Source of the DNA: Taeniopygia guttata
Taxonomy: Eukaryota; Chordata; Aves; Passeriformes; Estrildidae
DNA: 64,000 bases
Reading direction: 5' to 3'
NCBI RefSeq assembly: GCF_048771995.1
Contig: NC_133063.1
Span: forward strand, 59,059,310 to 59,123,309
Shown here: piece by piece, positions 61,378-64,000 of the stretch
Numbering within the stretch: the first letter of the stretch is position 1
How the letters are laid out: each line of letters starts with the position of its first letter
Made by a program: the position numbers and the translations under genes
Notes under the pieces: model-generated
What the model was told of the DNA's origin: nothing
The model's input: only the letters and a program-made list of their open reading frames with translations
Database searches by the model: none

Positions 61378-61400
61378 TTTTTTTTTTTTTTTTTTTTTTT
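61378..61400 (-). repeat. Poly-T tract (23 T)
   Basis: Twenty-three T between AACAGCA and ATACTGAAGG; no retroposon body identified on either side. Confidence 0.9.
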
Positions 61401-64000
61401 ATACTGAAGGTATCAGAAATGTGAATGTTAGAGTGTAGACATTTGCCAGTGGTTTCATCTAAGTGTGATTTTCTGCAGGTCTTGGGACAATGATTCATGC
61501 AGTGCTCACGGAGATCCTCAAGGGCCAGTAATCTGGGAAAAGGGTCTTTAGCAATTGCACTGTTTAGTCCAGATCACATAATGTCTAGCTGTCAAGATGG
61601 TGACACTACTTGATAAAGGCACCTACAGCAGGTGGAGACCTACACTAGTTGTGTTTACTTCCCTGGCAAAGATATTTTACATCTAGTAACATATTAATTT
61701 AAAAGATGAAATGTTTTAATTTTTTCTCAGTTTTATTACATATTCCACAGATTTGAATACAATATTTCTGTTCATGCATATGCCTATTGTTGCTAGGATT
61801 TACAATGCAACATGACTAGCTTGTTAATGCCTTTTGAGATGATCTGAATCTAATCAGCATGTTCAAATGCCCTTGTTTCATGCTCTGCAAGTGCTAGGGA
61901 AACGAAATCGTGCCTCACATTCATTGTCAAAAAGGCTTTTTAATGGCAAGAAAGAGAGTCTCAGAACTGATTCTCTTAGGGAGATACAAAGTGGATTCTG
62001 TTTACTCTGAAGTATCCTAAGCTCTAAGGAGATTTTCAGAGATAAAAAGAAGGGATCTCCAAACGAAGCTGTATGTTTGGTGATACCTGCCTCAGTCCAG
62101 AGATGAGATTGTCCTTATACATGTTTTTATTCTCTTCCAGCCTACCACTGCTGTTTGTGTTGTTGAGTATTCCTGTCATTAACACCAGTGAGTTGAACAC
62201 CATCAAATGAAAGCTTTTGAATTCCTGATCTTGGATATTGGTTGAGAGTGAATATGTAGTGATAAAACACATCACATAAAAACTGAGTGTTGTCTTTATG
62301 ACCCTGTAACACGCATTCTCAATAAATCAGGATTCCCAAAAAAAAGAACTCTCATTCCAGAGTTTACAGCTAGAGCTGGGAGGAGCACTTAAAAGTACAA
62401 GTTGCTGTTTGCTCATTTTCTGCTAGTACTTCAGATAGACAGCTTTGCTTCTTTTGCAGAGAAAAAATGGCAGAAAGGAAGGAAAGCACTAATGAAACAT
62501 TTATATACCACCAGTGCAAAAGTCTAGAATTAAATATTGAAAGGCCTATTCGTATTACAATCTGCATTCAGGATTGGCACTAATTGGCAATGCTGTTGGC
62601 AGTCTCAACAGGGAGGGCAAGAACTGAGTAAGCACAGAGACTTATTCATCCAAAGAAGTGGTTCTTCCAGGTCAGGCTTAATGCACATTTACTATGAAGA
62701 AAGGGAAGCACAGCGCTATCAGCACAGCACAGTGCTGATAGTGTAACTGTCTTATTTGGAGAGCCTTGCATTTGCCACATCAGTCAGTTTTTGCCTAGGG
62801 ATTTTCTCAGGTGCTAACCCCACTGTCAGTGTATTTTGAAAACTGTTTCTTACCAGAGGTAGACTTTTGCCTAAATATTCAGAATCAAAGAGGAAGAAGA
62901 CTATTCTAGGCAGTATAAAAAAGAATTTGATGGACCATTGCCTAGATCAAATAAGCAATGATTTGTAGACAACTGATGTCAGTAGCCACTAAAAAGCTCT
63001 ACTTTTTGTATTTGACTCATTAAAGCTGTAATATGGGACAGATGTTTACCCTGCTGAAACCATTGTCCCACCTTTTAAAAATTTTTCATGAGCTTCACAG
63101 TCTTTCTCTCTGATTTCTCTGGTTTATTCAATACACTGCTGCAATATTTACTTTCTTTGCCAGTCATTTTTACAATAAACCTACTCCTTTGACTCCCCAC
63201 TATAATTTCTTGGTAAAGATCCTGATCTTTAGCTTGAAGTGCCAATTACAAAGCAAATCATTATCTTCCTATTTGACTTTTCTTGCAGTCTCATGTACAG
63301 CTATTATTTGCTGACAATTTTTTTCTATACATCTTCATACCTTTTTCCAGTGTTTCCCCTATACCTTGGTATCTTGTGCCAAATCCATTAGCCTGTCATT
63401 CTTTCAGTCCTTCAAGATCACACAGTGTAAGAATTTCTCAAGCATTAACAAACAGGTACAGAATCAGGGATTTTTGAGATAAATTTTGTTTATTTTCCTG
63501 TATTTTGTTTTAAGCTAACTGACATGACAGAAGTGAATAGTGCACATCTTGAACAGCTGTAACTGCACAGACTGGGTGACTGCTGTGTGTAGTGGGGGGA
63601 GGACAGAACGGGAATATTGAGCAGACCAGGGAATGGCTGCTTGAAAATGTACTGGCAGAAAAAAGTGTGTTAATGGGTGAATGTATACAAAACTGAGCCA
63701 GCCACCTCTAATAGCTGACATCTGACCATTCTACACCCTTCTCTCTCCATGTTCTCCACCAAATGAGTCCAATGCATGAGAGGAGGTGCTCAAAGCTTAT
63801 TAAATCTGGACTTTTCAACAAATGTTTTCAAAATGAGCTTCTCAAGTCATGCCAGATATTCAGTGTTTTGCTACAAAGTATCTCACTGATTTGTCATGGG
63901 GAAGTGCAAGCAACAGTGCTTTTCCCAGGATGGAAAATGATGTAAGCTTCTATCTTTGCTGCTTTTAGCTTTAACTCCCGTTTCGCTACTATAGGCAACA
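61401..64000. other. Unassigned non-coding DNA to the window end
   Basis: I see no gene, repeat family or RNA gene. Pyrimidine-rich sequence around 63060-63420 has no identifiable origin. Short frames only. Confidence 0.55.

Overview
This window looks like nuclear DNA from a bird, and I find no exon in it. The organism call rests on the repeats. There are at least thirteen CR1 LINE fragments in both orientations. Several keep the diagnostic CR1 3' end, with the GGTTGGA.GGACCTT-type block and imperfect 8-base tail units related to ATTCTATG. There are also three recognisable long terminal repeats of avian endogenous-retrovirus type, plus a fourth partial LTR and a fifth possible one. A neoavian bird, perhaps a songbird, is my best inference. 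The DNA is AT-rich, has no operon-like gene packing, and its open frames rarely pass 120 codons. The longest frames lie in or across repeats. The window is either intergenic (a gene-poor region) or inside a very large intron; the sequence alone does not decide which.

Layout. Positions 1-8713 are AT-rich non-coding DNA with a cluster of inverted repeats (2065-2155) and two A-rich tracts. Positions 8714-10127 hold a 1.4 kb minus-strand LTR, followed by a minus-strand CR1 (10571-11162). Positions 11163-22183 are mostly unassigned, with small CR1 relics near 15.0, 18.5 and 20.5 kb. Positions 22184-33235 are the zone of old LINE decay: a clear minus-strand CR1 (22184-22725), an old plus-strand copy (23285-24192), a divergent pair of old copies (28490-29070 minus, 29285-30410 plus) and another old minus copy (32715-33235). 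Between them lie AT-rich blocks dense in homeodomain/POU-like words that could be conserved non-coding elements.

Positions 33236-49543 contain a (ATCT)16 microsatellite, a 31-T tract, a CR1 3' end, and two solo LTRs of one family in opposite orientations (38491-39066 minus, 45723-46222 plus). Positions 49544-57120 are the most rearranged part. A long minus-strand CR1 (50269-51171 and 51725-52575) is interrupted twice, once by a 117-base segment copied from 1.4 kb away. It is followed by a GC-richer LTR-like block (52690-53676), a plus-strand CR1 3' end (55895-56148) and an LTR 3' portion (56480-56950). Positions 57121-64000 are AT-rich with a perfect 13-bp hairpin, a TA-rich tract and a 23-T tract.

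There is no gene system to describe: everything I can support is transposon debris, simple repeats and unassigned DNA. I saw no rRNA, tRNA, CRISPR array, or complete provirus with gag/pol/env. Family names come from remembered consensus features and were not checked against a repeat library, so boundaries are good to about 10-50 bases unless stated. The most unusual observation is the templated 117-base insertion inside the CR1 at 50.9 kb.
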